Of a stretch of 64,000 bases of DNA, positions 8,963 to 17,271 are shown one piece after another. A program made the position numbers and the translations under genes. Under the pieces are notes generated by a model that saw only the letters and a program-made list of their open reading frames with translations, was not told where the DNA came from and made no database searches. The DNA lies in NCBI RefSeq assembly GCF_020532705.1, contig NZ_JAJAVD010000004.1:310001-374000 (forward strand). The letters are read 5' to 3'. Position 1 is the first letter of the stretch; every line of letters starts with the position of its first letter. Source of the stretch: Methylobacillus caricis. Its GTDB lineage: Bacteria; Pseudomonadota; Gammaproteobacteria; Burkholderiales; Methylophilaceae.

Positions 8963-11032
8963 TTGATATCCAGACTCCTACGCATCGCTATCTTTTTCTG
9001 CCTGTTGTGTTCGCATTATGCACATGCATTGCAAGTGCCTACTCACCCACAACTGGGCATTGCCCTGGATGAAATCAATGCAGTTTCATACCTGCGTGAC
9101 CCTTCGGGAAAACTATCACTGCAGGAGATTGTAGCGCAGGATATTGCCGGCAAATTCGCGCCTATGCCGTACAAATGGAATGCAGGATATACCAAAGACG
9201 CTATCTGGATGAAATTTACCTTGGAATTTGCAACCAAGGCAAGCGATGAATATTGGCTGGAAATCTCTCCAGCAATCCTTGATGACATCCAGTTATTCAT
9301 CCCACACTCTGACGGCAGTTTTTCCCGCCAGCAGCTAGGGGATCACCAGCCCGTGTCGGCCAGGCCCATTCCGCACCGCAACTTCATTTTCCCGCTTCAT
9401 CCGCCCACCGGGGTTCCGCAAACATACTATGTAAGGCTGCAGTCGACCAGCAGCATCAATTTTCACGCCACTGTATGGGAACCACGTATTTTCATCAACG
9501 CCCATGACCGCTCAGACAGCTTGATCGGCGCTTACTATGGGGTACGCTTATTTCTGGCCCTGTTTGCCCTAATCCTCTGGTTATGGCTACGCCACAAGAT
9601 ATTCATGCTGTATTCACTTTATCAATCCATCACCAGCATGATGCAGGCTTTTCTGGCAGGCACAGCCCAGTTACTGATTCCAGTTTCCCCATTATTGGCA
9701 GATACCGCACAAAAATCCCTGAGTTTCCTATTCATAGCCATGGTACTGATTTTCTACAGCGCCCTGTTTCAGTTAGATGAACACCAACCCCGCCTCATGA
9801 AAGTCATCAGGCTTTTGATTGGGTTCGACCTGGTCATGTTTGCTGGCGTACTGAGCGGGTTGGTTCCTTTCAATAGTATGGCCATCAACCTATCCGCCGT
9901 ATTGGGCCTGGCACTCATGTTCTTTGCCAGCATCAAACTGATGCTCGCCAGACACTACGATAAATTGCTGTTCATCTTTGCCATCTGGATAGGTTTCCTG
10001 CCATTGGTACCCGCCATGCTTCATAACATCGGGATTCCGATTGGAACCCACGCTACAGTGATGGACAGCATGATCCTATGGCCCTTGTTATCCTTGATCC
10101 TCACCACTTTGGGGCTGATTTATGTGGCCAAGCATGAGGCAGAAAAGAAACTTCAGGCCAAGGAGGTGGCATTGGAGTTGTCCAAGGAAAGTGAAAGGCT
10201 GTTGGATCTACGAGTGGATGAAAGGACAAGGGAACTGGCACGTGCCAACGAGGAACTGAATAAAGAAATCAGCGAACGGCAGGCATTGCAAAGCAAGCTG
10301 GAAGTGGCCCTTGCAAGGAAAAAAGAACTGATGGCAGCACAACAAGAATTCTTTGCGATGGCATCCCATGAGTTTCGCACCCCGCTAGCGATTATCGACA
10401 CCACATCCCAGCGATTGGCCTTGTTGGATCCAAGTTCGCTGAATGCAGAAACAAACGCCATCCTCATACCAGCCATGCAGAAAATCCGGCGCGCCACCCA
10501 ACGCATGAGCCGGATGATAGATAACTTTCTGACAACGGATAAGCTGGACTCACTCGGTTCAGACACAGTCAACCAAGGGGAAACTTGCGATCTGAGAAAT
10601 CTGGTGGAAATCACGGTCAAGCATTATCAGGAGCTCAGCTCCCGCCGTATAGAAACCGAATTATCAGAAACGGCAGCTCACATACAGTGCGATCAATATC
10701 TGATTAACCTTGTGGTTTCCAACCTGCTGGACAATGCACTTAAATATTCCCCAGTCGAGAGCATTGTGATTGCCCGGGTTTTTCATGGCCAACATTATTG
10801 CCATATTGAGATTGAAGATTTTGGTCAGGGTATAGCAGCAGACAAGCAAGAAACCATTTTCGGCAAATATACCCGCCTGGACTCAAGCGCTACCGTGAAT
10901 GGCACTGGGCTGGGATTGCATGTGGCACGCATGATTGCGGAAAAGCATGGAGGCCTGTTGATTGTCCGCAGCGAACCTGGATATGGCAGCTGCTTCAGGC
11001 TAACCCTGCCCCGCTACGTCTCAACTGCCTGA
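8963..11032 (+). CDS. 7TMR-DISM membrane sensor histidine kinase
   Basis: This is an inner-membrane sensor kinase of 689 aa. A signal sequence (residues 1-22) is followed by a periplasmic 7TMR-DISM extracellular domain (about 30-165, with a YWLEI beta-strand motif), a seven-helix 7TMR-DISM membrane region (about 185-390), a coiled coil (about 395-455), and a HisKA domain with phospho-acceptor His469 in MASHEFRTPLAII. The HATPase domain has its N box in NLLDNALKYSP and G boxes in EDFGQGI and GTGLGLHVARMI. 7TMR-DISM sensors are thought to bind extracellular carbohydrates or related ligands; the ligand here is unknown. The start is TTG with no clear ribosome site, and I see no better in-frame start upstream. 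It is divergent from the OmpR-type regulator. Confidence 0.85.
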   Translation: MISRLLRIAIFFCLLCSHYAHALQVPTHPQLGIALDEINAVSYLRDPSGKLSLQEIVAQDIAGKFAPMPYKWNAGYTKDAIWMKFTLEFATKASDEYWLEISPAILDDIQLFIPHSDGSFSRQQLGDHQPVSARPIPHRNFIFPLHPPTGVPQTYYVRLQSTSSINFHATVWEPRIFINAHDRSDSLIGAYYGVRLFLALFALILWLWLRHKIFMLYSLYQSITSMMQAFLAGTAQLLIPVSPLLADTAQKSLSFLFIAMVLIFYSALFQLDEHQPRLMKVIRLLIGFDLVMFAGVLSGLVPFNSMAINLSAVLGLALMFFASIKLMLARHYDKLLFIFAIWIGFLPLVPAMLHNIGIPIGTHATVMDSMILWPLLSLILTTLGLIYVAKHEAEKKLQAKEVALELSKESERLLDLRVDERTRELARANEELNKEISERQALQSKLEVALARKKELMAAQQEFFAMASHEFRTPLAIIDTTSQRLALLDPSSLNAETNAILIPAMQKIRRATQRMSRMIDNFLTTDKLDSLGSDTVNQGETCDLRNLVEITVKHYQELSSRRIETELSETAAHIQCDQYLINLVVSNLLDNALKYSPVESIVIARVFHGQHYCHIEIEDFGQGIAADKQETIFGKYTRLDSSATVNGTGLGLHVARMIAEKHGGLLIVRSEPGYGSCFRLTLPRYVSTA

Positions 11033-11040
11033 AAACCATC

Positions 11041-12177
11041 TCAGGAAGCCATCGCGGCATGGTGCTCCATCACATCCATCACGCGGGCATCGCACCATAT
11101 CCATTCCAAACCGACCTCGTTGCTGCGTATAGTCTTGCCATGCTTGGACACACAATAGTCGCCAACCACGATCTGCTCATCAAACACTGTACTGTCTCGT
11201 ACTCGAGTATGCTCGAAAAGAATGCTGCGGGTCAGCTTCACATCCTCATGCAGGTAACAGCCATGGCCGATCCAGGTCGGTCCGATAATCTGGCATCCCG
11301 CCTCTATGCAAGTACCTGACCCTATATACACCGGGCCTTCGATATGCGTTCCACGCCAATCGATATGGGTATTCAATCCTGCCCAGACACCCGGCCGAAT
11401 CTCACGGCCAGGCATCCTGATCCCTTCAACCTCGCCAAGCATGACCCGTTGCATGGTATGCCAATAGTCTGGCACCTTGCCGATGTCAATCCAGTTGAAC
11501 TCTTGCCTCAATGCATGAAAAGTAACGCCTTTCTCCACCAGCAAAGGAAACAAATCTGCACCGATATCAAATACCTGTCCCTGTGGAATCAGATTCAATG
11601 CCTCTGGCTCAAAGATATAAATACCGGTATTAATTAAATTGGACCGCGCCTCAGCCAGAGAAGGTTTTTCCTGGAACGAGACAATCCGGCCAAGCTCGTC
11701 TGCCACCACAACACCATAACTGGACACCTCCTCCCATGGCATTTCCTTGGCCACAAGACTAACCATCGCTCCACAGCGCTTATGCGCCTGTACTGCCGCC
11801 GTAATATCAAGATCTACGATGGCGTCACCACACAGCACTACCGTTGTTTCATCAAAAAATCCCCCGAAATCCTGGATTTTCCGCATGCCTCCAGCCGATC
11901 CCAGGGCAAAAGGCACCATCTCGTCTTTCTGGATATAGCCTTCAAACGAATAACCAATTTCAACGCCAAACCGCCTGCCATCACCAAAATAATGTTCTAT
12001 CCGTTGAGGCAAATGGCTGAGATTCACCATGATTTGCCTGACACCATGCTGGGCCAGCAACTCAACCAAATACTCCATCACTGGTTTTCCCATGATCGGA
12101 ATCATGGGCTTGGGCAACTCATAAGTCAGTGGGCGTATACGAGTACCTTTGCCCGCAGCAAGAATCATGGCCTTCAT
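11041..12177 (-). CDS. NDP-sugar pyrophosphorylase (sugar-1-phosphate nucleotidyltransferase)
   Basis: This cytoplasmic enzyme of 378 aa joins a sugar-1-phosphate to a nucleotide, making an activated sugar for surface polysaccharide. The N-terminal nucleotidyltransferase fold starts with the signature LAAGKGTRIRPLT followed by LPKPMIPIMGKPV. The catalytic metal-binding region appears at VVLCGDAIVDLD. The C-terminal third is a left-handed beta-helix of hexapeptide repeats (VYIGSGTCIEAGCQIIG, WIGHGCYL). It resembles bacterial mannose-1-phosphate guanylyltransferase and glucose-1-phosphate transferases, and the sequence alone does not settle which sugar or nucleotide is used. The gene is convergent with the kinase gene, with 8 bp between stops. 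A supply role for exopolysaccharide synthesis is inferred from the surrounding surface genes. Confidence 0.82.
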   Translation of the reverse strand: MKAMILAAGKGTRIRPLTYELPKPMIPIMGKPVMEYLVELLAQHGVRQIMVNLSHLPQRIEHYFGDGRRFGVEIGYSFEGYIQKDEMVPFALGSAGGMRKIQDFGGFFDETTVVLCGDAIVDLDITAAVQAHKRCGAMVSLVAKEMPWEEVSSYGVVVADELGRIVSFQEKPSLAEARSNLINTGIYIFEPEALNLIPQGQVFDIGADLFPLLVEKGVTFHALRQEFNWIDIGKVPDYWHTMQRVMLGEVEGIRMPGREIRPGVWAGLNTHIDWRGTHIEGPVYIGSGTCIEAGCQIIGPTWIGHGCYLHEDVKLTRSILFEHTRVRDSTVFDEQIVVGDYCVSKHGKTIRSNEVGLEWIWCDARVMDVMEHHAAMAS

Positions 12178-12289
12178 GAGTACACCTGTTTTATGTAATT
12201 GAATTAGCTACAGAATAGTAGAAAGAGATGACACAAACGTGACGGAGGCTACTGCCTGGACAAATTAATTAAGCATGTCTTTTTTAGAC

Positions 12290-12315
12290 AAAAAAACGGC
12301 GCCAAAGGCGCCGTT
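12290..12315 (-). terminator. Rho-independent terminator of the 167-aa PEP-CTERM gene
   Basis: A GC-rich stem AACGGCGCC / GGCGCCGTT has a 3-base loop and is followed on the minus strand by a run of Ts. It lies about 30 bp past the stop at 12344. Confidence 0.85.
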
Positions 12316-12343
12316 GTATTACATCCAGCTTTACAACAACTGA

Positions 12344-12847
12344 TTACAACTTGGTTCTGCGACGACGAGCAACAGCGCCCAGGGCAGCGAAACCGATCAT
12401 CAACATAGCAACACTGCTTGGCTCCGGTACGGCTGCAATGTTAATTGCGCCACTGTAGATACCACCAGCCACACCGCTGCTGGTACCTGCTACAGTGATG
12501 TAATAGTTGCCAGCTGCAAGATTAGCAAAAGTGAATTCACCACCAGCAACAGAACCAGCCAACCAGGTATCAGCAGAGCCATACAGGTTGAAACTCAAGC
12601 TGCTGAAATCCAGCACGCTAATGCCACTGTTGCTCAATGGCAGTTGGCTCAAGGAAAAAACACCACTGCTAATATCAGCAAGGCTGAAATTATAGTTGGT
12701 AGAGAAAGTGGTATCGGCAGCTACAGTACCGGTATAAGTGTTGATACCAGCATTGAGTTCGCCAAGGTCTACTACATCTGTTGCATATGCACTAGAAGCT
12801 GCAACTAAGAACGCTGCAGGAACCAATACGCTTTTGAGAATATTCAT
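12344..12847 (-). CDS. Small PEP-CTERM protein (tandem paralogue 1)
   Basis: This is an exported protein of 167 aa. Its signal peptide ends at SSAYA (residue 22). A short beta-rich domain follows, then a C-terminal PEP-CTERM sorting signal: VPEPSS, a hydrophobic stretch and the basic tail ARRRRTKL. PEP-CTERM proteins are recognised by an exosortase, cut and delivered to the envelope or extracellular matrix; no exosortase gene is in this window. The fold and length match the next two genes, with which it forms a tandem family resembling the FxDxF type (here TFSTNYNFSLAD in place of a clear FxDxF). A good ribosome site (AAGGAG) precedes the ATG. It has its own terminator, so it is probably transcribed separately. 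Function unknown. Confidence 0.85.
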   Translation of the reverse strand: MNILKSVLVPAAFLVAASSAYATDVVDLGELNAGINTYTGTVAADTTFSTNYNFSLADISSGVFSLSQLPLSNSGISVLDFSSLSFNLYGSADTWLAGSVAGGEFTFANLAAGNYYITVAGTSSGVAGGIYSGAINIAAVPEPSSVAMLMIGFAALGAVARRRRTKL

Positions 12848-12970
12848 ACAAACTCCTTTTTGTGATTAATGTCGATGATATTCCCCCCAATGCGGATTAT
12901 ACATTAAGAACTCAAATAGCAAAGAACTTATAGTTATTCCCATATAAAAGATATAGCTGATTTATAAAAG

Positions 12971-12998
12971 AAAAACGGCGCCACTGGCGCCGTTTTTT
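12971..12998 (-). terminator. Rho-independent terminator of the 176-aa PEP-CTERM gene
   Basis: The stem AACGGCGCC / GGCGCCGTT has a 3-base loop, flanked by A5 on one side and T6 on the other, so it can act on both strands. It lies 33 bp past the stop at 13031. The stem matches the terminator at 12290. Confidence 0.88.
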
Positions 12999-13030
12999 AC
13001 CGTTCAAATACTAGAGAACTGATACAGGAA

Positions 13031-13561
13031 TTACAGAGTCTTGCGACGACGTGCAACCGCACCCAGAGCAGCAAAACCGATCAGCAGCATTGCTACGCTG
13101 CTTGGTTCTGGTACTGGAGTCACATTGATAGCAAATCCATAGTTACCGCCAGCAGCACCAATCGTTGTGCCTACAACCTTGAATGTATATTCACCAGCAG
13201 CAAGGCCATTTACACTGAAAGGAGTACCAGCAACACTGCTACCCAAAACTACGTTAGAAGCATCAATAATGCTATATGTCACATCAGTAATATTAAATAC
13301 GTCGAAACCTGGGAACTGTACAACAATATTATTTAAAGTCGTACTTACATCACTCAGCTCGGGCAATGCAAAAATGAAAGAATGAGTAAAATCGCCAACA
13401 GGATTAACAACAGCGGTGTATGCATTCAAACCAATATCAACTGTACCGATATCATTAGCATAAACGCTGCCTAAGCCAGTGTAAGTAGCAGTAGCGGCAT
13501 TAGCACTGGAAGCCGCAACTATGAGCGCTACGGAAGCCAGAAAAGCCTTGATGAACTTCAT
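13031..13561 (-). CDS. Small PEP-CTERM protein (tandem paralogue 2)
   Basis: This is an exported protein of 176 aa. The signal peptide ends near ASSANA (residue 22). A beta-rich central domain contains DFTHSFIFALPE, corresponding to FTDTITF in the neighbouring paralogue. The C-terminus is a PEP-CTERM tag: VPEPSSVAMLLIGFAALGA followed by VARRRK. The signal peptide is nearly identical to that of the gene at 13761 (MKFIK-FLASVALI pattern), pointing to recent duplication. An AGGGGA ribosome site lies upstream in a leader shared with that gene. Function unknown; surface or matrix location is expected from the sorting signal. Confidence 0.86.
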   Translation of the reverse strand: MKFIKAFLASVALIVAASSANAATATYTGLGSVYANDIGTVDIGLNAYTAVVNPVGDFTHSFIFALPELSDVSTTLNNIVVQFPGFDVFNITDVTYSIIDASNVVLGSSVAGTPFSVNGLAAGEYTFKVVGTTIGAAGGNYGFAINVTPVPEPSSVAMLLIGFAALGAVARRRKTL

Positions 13562-13617
13562 GATAAATCCCCTATAAATGGTTAGAGAAAACTTTAATTG
13601 TTCTACAACGTGGACAG

Positions 13618-13664
13618 ATTATAACAAGCCAGATTTTTTTGTCTTGGGCCCGAATGGACTAATC
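13618..13664 (-). promoter_or_regulatory. Promoter of the 176-aa PEP-CTERM gene with a half-site of the TAGTCC motif
   Basis: The minus strand reads TATAAT at 13623-13618, a perfect -10 element. A half-site GATTAGTCC lies at 13664-13656; its second half is degenerate. If transcription starts about 7 bases after the -10, the 22-bp frame (13643-13664) is centred near -42.5, where LuxR-type class II activators overlap the -35 region. No good -35 hexamer is visible, which fits activator dependence. This is inference. Confidence 0.45.
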
Positions 13665-13711
13665 CAGCATGTTTTTAGAATAAGCTTATAAAAACCAAGA
13701 CTATGTAGAAT

Positions 13712-13739
13712 AAAAAACGGCACCTTCAAGGTGCCGTTT
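13712..13739 (-). terminator. Rho-independent terminator of the 165-aa PEP-CTERM gene
   Basis: The stem AACGGCACC / GGTGCCGTT has a short TTCAA loop and a T-run on the minus strand. It lies about 20 bp past the stop at 13761. It is the same stem type as at 12290, 12971 and 63249. Confidence 0.87.
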
Positions 13740-13760
13740 CCAAATTCATCAAATACTGAA

Positions 13761-14258
13761 TTACAGGCTCTTGCGGCGACGTGCGACAGCACCCAGAGCG
13801 GCAAAACCAACCAGCAACATTGCTACGCTGCTTGGCTCTGGCACAGCAGCGATAGAAACGCCTACGCCATATCGACCAGCATCCTCATTAATACCAGATG
13901 CGACACCAGTGATCTGCAACACATACGTGCCTGCAGAAAGCAATGGAACTGTGAAATTGAGGCCGGAATCAATCTCATTGCTTTCAATATCGAAAAGAGA
14001 GACTGTCAAGTTGTCGATGAACTCGAACTGCTTCTTGCCAACGACGACGTTCAATACGCCGGCGCCGAAATCAGCCACGACATCTTCGCTGATTGTGAAA
14101 GTAATGGTGTCGGTGAAATTGCCCGCGGCAACGGTATATACCTGATAAGAGTCAGCGTCGTCTACACTCAACACACCCCAATCGTACGATGCTGCATTTG
14201 CACTGGAAGCCGAAGCTATAAGCGCTACGGAAGCCAGCAAGGTCTTGATGAACTTCAT
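13761..14258 (-). CDS. Small PEP-CTERM protein (tandem paralogue 3, FxDxF-like)
   Basis: This is an exported protein of 165 aa with a signal peptide ending at SSANA. The central motif NFTDTITFTISED fits the FxDxF-type PEP-CTERM family. The C-terminus carries VPEPSSVAMLLVGFAALGA and the basic VARRRKSL, almost identical to paralogue 2. An AGGGGATT ribosome site precedes the ATG. Upstream are a TATAAT element and an intact copy of the TAGTCC palindrome (14367-14388), so this copy has the clearest predicted control region of the three. Function unknown; envelope or extracellular matrix location is expected. Confidence 0.86.
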   Translation of the reverse strand: MKFIKTLLASVALIASASSANAASYDWGVLSVDDADSYQVYTVAAGNFTDTITFTISEDVVADFGAGVLNVVVGKKQFEFIDNLTVSLFDIESNEIDSGLNFTVPLLSAGTYVLQITGVASGINEDAGRYGVGVSIAAVPEPSSVAMLLVGFAALGAVARRRKSL

Positions 14259-14319
14259 GAGAATCCCCTAAAAATGGAAATGAAAGACAATAGTTAGTTA
14301 TTACTTTGAAACTAGGTCC

Positions 14320-14388
14320 ATTATAAATGAGCCAATCCTCAAAAGCACTGCAACGCAGTGCTTTTGGAGTAGTCCGTTAGGACTAATC
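14320..14388 (-). promoter_or_regulatory. Promoter of the 165-aa PEP-CTERM gene with full TAGTCC palindrome
   Basis: The minus strand carries TATAAT at 14325-14320 and a 22-bp palindrome at 14388-14367 (GATTAGTCC / GGACTACTC halves, 8 of 11 paired positions). The palindrome centre is about 64 bases before the predicted start of transcription, a class I activator distance. The terminator hairpin of the preceding gene (14341-14364) lies between the two elements. Confidence 0.5.
14341..14364 (-). terminator. Hairpin terminator of the 14403 PEP-CTERM gene
   Basis: The inverted repeat AAAAGCACTG / CAGTGCTTTT has a 4-base loop. It lies about 40 bp past the stop at 14403 and has a T4 tail on either strand. 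The T-tract is short, so efficiency is uncertain. Confidence 0.6.
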
Positions 14389-14402
14389 TATACTGATGAT
14401 TA

Positions 14403-14729
14403 TTACAATTTGAACTTGTCCTGGCGGCGGAGCCCTATAAAACCCATCAATACCATACCCGTCACCAGCAATGCATAGGTAGCAGGTTCCGGCACAGCAG
14501 TTACAGATGAGGTGATGACAACACCTGCATTTTCAACAGATAGATTGGCACTATCAGCATGGCTGACAGTCGACGCATCAGGAAAATGATGCACAGAAAA
14601 GGAGTTGATATCGTTTGCCAAATCTTCAGCTCGGGAACTATCTGACATATTCAGCGAATTGGCAGCATTCACACATACTGGCAATAACGCCATGGCAACC
14701 ATGGCAGTCATCACGCTTTTCTTCTCCAT
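14403..14729 (-). CDS. Short PEP-CTERM protein
   Basis: This exported protein of 108 aa starts at the ATG at 14729 (MEKKSVMTAMVAMALLP), which has an AGGGGCG ribosome site. An upstream in-frame start at 14777 would put 16 unlikely residues before the signal peptide. The signal peptide ends near VNAAN. The mature part is only about 55 residues, polar and serine-rich. The C-terminus is a PEP-CTERM tag: VPEPATYALLVTGMVLMGF then LRRQDKFKL. It is not obviously homologous to the tandem trio beside it. Such very short PEP-CTERM proteins have no known function. Confidence 0.8.
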   Translation of the reverse strand: MEKKSVMTAMVAMALLPVCVNAANSLNMSDSSRAEDLANDINSFSVHHFPDASTVSHADSANLSVENAGVVITSSVTAVPEPATYALLVTGMVLMGFIGLRRQDKFKL

Positions 14730-14844
14730 TATATCGCCCCTATAGATTTGACTGATCAAGGAACGCCAGCAAGGCACCTGATGCGAATCATTCTAGGAGG
14801 TCAATATGACAATCTTAGGTGAAGAAATAGTCCGGTTGGAGCGG

Positions 14845-14875
14845 GCAAAAAAATGCCCCGGACAATTGCCGGGGC
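14845..14875 (-). terminator. Rho-independent terminator of the ExbB-TonB-porin operon
   Basis: The stem GCCCCGG / CCGGGGC has a loop ACAATTG, followed on the minus strand by T7. It lies about 20 bp after the stop of the last operon gene at 14896. Confidence 0.88.
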
Positions 14876-14895
14876 CAATGCTTTCCATAACAATA

Positions 14896-15570
14896 TCAGG
14901 GCCTTATATCGCCTATCCCGACACGCGCCTCATCTATCTTGTCTCTGTAATCCTGCAATATATTTTCCAGCTCCACCCGTTTAAGCTGGGTAAAAGGTTC
15001 ATCCCGCATCACCTGTTTATACAGGCTGGGGCGTTCATAAATCTTGATCAATTGCAGCCCAAAATCATAAAGCCTGGCGTTTTTCTCATTGCTGGCATTG
15101 AGTTGCTGTTGTTTGTTCACAAGCACTGCCTGCATTTCCTTTCGCTCGGCAGCGCCCTTGCTATTGGTCTCCAGCGTTTCTGCCAGCTTCTGTTGAGTGG
15201 ATTCCAGCGTAGACGCAGTGTTTTGTTGCAGGGTTTCCAATTCGACCTTCTGCTTGCGTAGCGCCTCCAGCTCGGATGCCAGCTCAGCACTCTTGCGATT
15301 AGCCGCTGCAACGCTACCCTGCAAGGCAGAGTTTTTCTGCTCCTGTGCCTTGGTTTCTTCCTGTAGCTTGGCTTTTTCCTGTTCAAACTGAGTTTGCAGT
15401 TGATCCTTCTCCGCCTGCACCTGCTGTACCATCTGTCGCATGCGGCGCTCCTGCTGCTTGGCAGCCTTGTCCTTGTCTGCAGCCATTATCGGCAGTGACA
15501 TGGCACCAAGAATAATAATTGAGCAAGCCATTACACCATGCTTGAACCCTGAAATTTTCGACATGAGCAT
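14896..15570 (-). CDS. Periplasmic coiled-coil protein, last gene of the ExbB/TonB operon
   Basis: This is an exported protein of 224 aa. A signal peptide ends around LPIMAA (residue 31). Residues about 35-165 are an almost unbroken heptad-rich coiled coil (EKDQLQTQFEQEKAKLQEE, SAELASELEALRKQKVELE). A compact C-terminal segment (LYDFGLQLIKIYERPSLYK ... ENILQDYRDKID) follows. The start lies 2 bp from the porin stop codon, so the two are co-translated. A long periplasmic coiled coil next to TonB, ExbB and a porin suggests a spacer, scaffold or pore-associated tether; that role is inferred. I do not recognise a characterised homologue. Confidence 0.8.
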   Translation of the reverse strand: MLMSKISGFKHGVMACSIIILGAMSLPIMAADKDKAAKQQERRMRQMVQQVQAEKDQLQTQFEQEKAKLQEETKAQEQKNSALQGSVAAANRKSAELASELEALRKQKVELETLQQNTASTLESTQQKLAETLETNSKGAAERKEMQAVLVNKQQQLNASNEKNARLYDFGLQLIKIYERPSLYKQVMRDEPFTQLKRVELENILQDYRDKIDEARVGIGDIRP

Positions 15571-15572
15571 GA

Positions 15573-17201
15573 TCAGAACCTGGTTGTTAGATCAAACTGG
15601 AACACATCAATAGCCAGCGGCTGGCCACTGACCTCCTTGGTGCTGAGCCAGCGTGCCGTTAGCCAGGTATTTTTATCAATGCCGTAATTACCGCCCAGAA
15701 TAAAGCCCTTGGCATTGGTGCCCCCAAGATGGAAGTCGGAATCCGTGAAAGCATCCATGACGGAGTCGGCCTCAAGCTTTTTATAAGCGCCAAACACCTG
15801 CCAGTCATTACGTTGCTGCATTTCCGGCATCCCGACGATCAACTTGAGTTGATACGCCCGGTTTTCCTTTTCATATAAGACATTGGTACGGCGGAATATC
15901 TCCTGCTGGTCAAAGCCGATGTTCACTGCATAATCTCCCTGCAGGATGACATGCACCGGGTCAAATGCCGCCAGATCCAACTGACCCGTCAGGTTGACCA
16001 CACGAAACTTGGATGCAAGGCCACAGCCTTCGTTGGTATACGCCAATCCTGTTGTCAAAATCCCGCAAGTCCCCACCGGGCTACCAGAACGATTGATATC
16101 AAAAGTATTGTTGCCTTGCTGCCGATAAGGCATCACCGTGCCGTTGTAGCGTGAGTCAAACCCATCAATGTCATTGGCAATACCCTCAACATGCTTGAAA
16201 TCATAAAAAGCCAGGCCAATTTTGGCAGAAGACTTGTTGGGGCTAGTCCACTCAATCCCAGCCTGAGCCCCCATAATCCACTTATCCTTGGCTTTATTCA
16301 GCGCACCCTTCTGCACTTGGTCAATGGGGAAAGCGCCTATCGTGCCAAACCCGCTCACGCTGTCAGTGAACTTGGGCATAAATGTGGCAGCGGCACCATC
16401 AAATGCCAATGAACGATCCCACACCATATCAGTGGAAAAAAATGGATTGGCAAAACGGCCTGCGCTGGCAGTCATCCAGCTATATGGATTGGCAGTAATA
16501 AATACGCGGTCCAGCCCCCAATCCAGCTTGGCAGCGCGAATGTCGATGGATTGATTCGGCGACAACGGGTTATCCATATGGCCAGTAGTCATGCGGATGC
16601 CAGCCGTGAGCCAGTCGCTTATTTGGGCATTCACACCGAATCGTGCACGCACACGGTAGCGGTCCTGGTCCTGCGTGCTGTTAGGTATCATGACCTGGCG
16701 TGAGGGATCTGAGCCCAACCATGCCTCAGATGCATTGCGCTCAGAAAAGCGGATTGGCTCATAGCGCAACCGGATATCCCCTTCAAACGAAATTCGGTCC
16801 AGCCAGCTTGGTAGCTTGAGACGCTCTTCCTCCACGTGATAGTTGAGCTTGGCCATCACGTCCTTTTCAATGTCGGCTCGCAGCTGTTGCTTGACGAACT
16901 CAGGCACGTATTGCACCCTCACAACGCTGCCATCATTGACAGCAGCCCCTGCCGCGGCGCCACCTGCAGCTAGAGCATTGCCATTCGCAGCTTCAGGTTG
17001 ACGCGCATCCTCAGCCTTGCGGATCAGGGCGTCGGCTTTTTCCTTGGACAGGATTCCCTCCTGCACCAGTGCCTCAATCAGGCTCACCGTGGTGCTGCGC
17101 AATTGCTCGAGTGACTCACGCTCCCCGGCTAATCCATACAAAGGTGTGGTGGTCGCCACCCAAAGCACCAACCATGTAATTATCCCTTGTGTCTTCTTCA
17201 T
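15573..17201 (-). CDS. Putative porin (Porin_5 type) with N-terminal coiled-coil region
   Basis: This outer-membrane protein of 542 aa has a signal peptide ending near LYGLAGE. Residues about 27-125 are a helical segment (LEQLRSTTVSLIEALVQEG, FVKQQLRADIEKDVMAKL). A beta-barrel of about 400 residues follows, beginning at RISFEGDIRLRYEP and ending with the typical C-terminal pattern FQFDLTTRF (terminal Phe). This arrangement matches the putative porin family PF16930. It sits between the TonB gene and the coiled-coil gene in one operon. There is no TonB-dependent plug domain, so how TonB would act on it is unclear. The substrate is unknown; uptake of a polymer or its fragments is a guess. Confidence 0.8.
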   Translation of the reverse strand: MKKTQGIITWLVLWVATTTPLYGLAGERESLEQLRSTTVSLIEALVQEGILSKEKADALIRKAEDARQPEAANGNALAAGGAAAGAAVNDGSVVRVQYVPEFVKQQLRADIEKDVMAKLNYHVEEERLKLPSWLDRISFEGDIRLRYEPIRFSERNASEAWLGSDPSRQVMIPNSTQDQDRYRVRARFGVNAQISDWLTAGIRMTTGHMDNPLSPNQSIDIRAAKLDWGLDRVFITANPYSWMTASAGRFANPFFSTDMVWDRSLAFDGAAATFMPKFTDSVSGFGTIGAFPIDQVQKGALNKAKDKWIMGAQAGIEWTSPNKSSAKIGLAFYDFKHVEGIANDIDGFDSRYNGTVMPYRQQGNNTFDINRSGSPVGTCGILTTGLAYTNEGCGLASKFRVVNLTGQLDLAAFDPVHVILQGDYAVNIGFDQQEIFRRTNVLYEKENRAYQLKLIVGMPEMQQRNDWQVFGAYKKLEADSVMDAFTDSDFHLGGTNAKGFILGGNYGIDKNTWLTARWLSTKEVSGQPLAIDVFQFDLTTRF

Positions 17202-17271
17202 CTATCGTTCTGCCTTTGCTCTCGTGTCTCTTCTCGTCTCTGGGGCTGTCTGTTTTTCATATGCGATCGCA

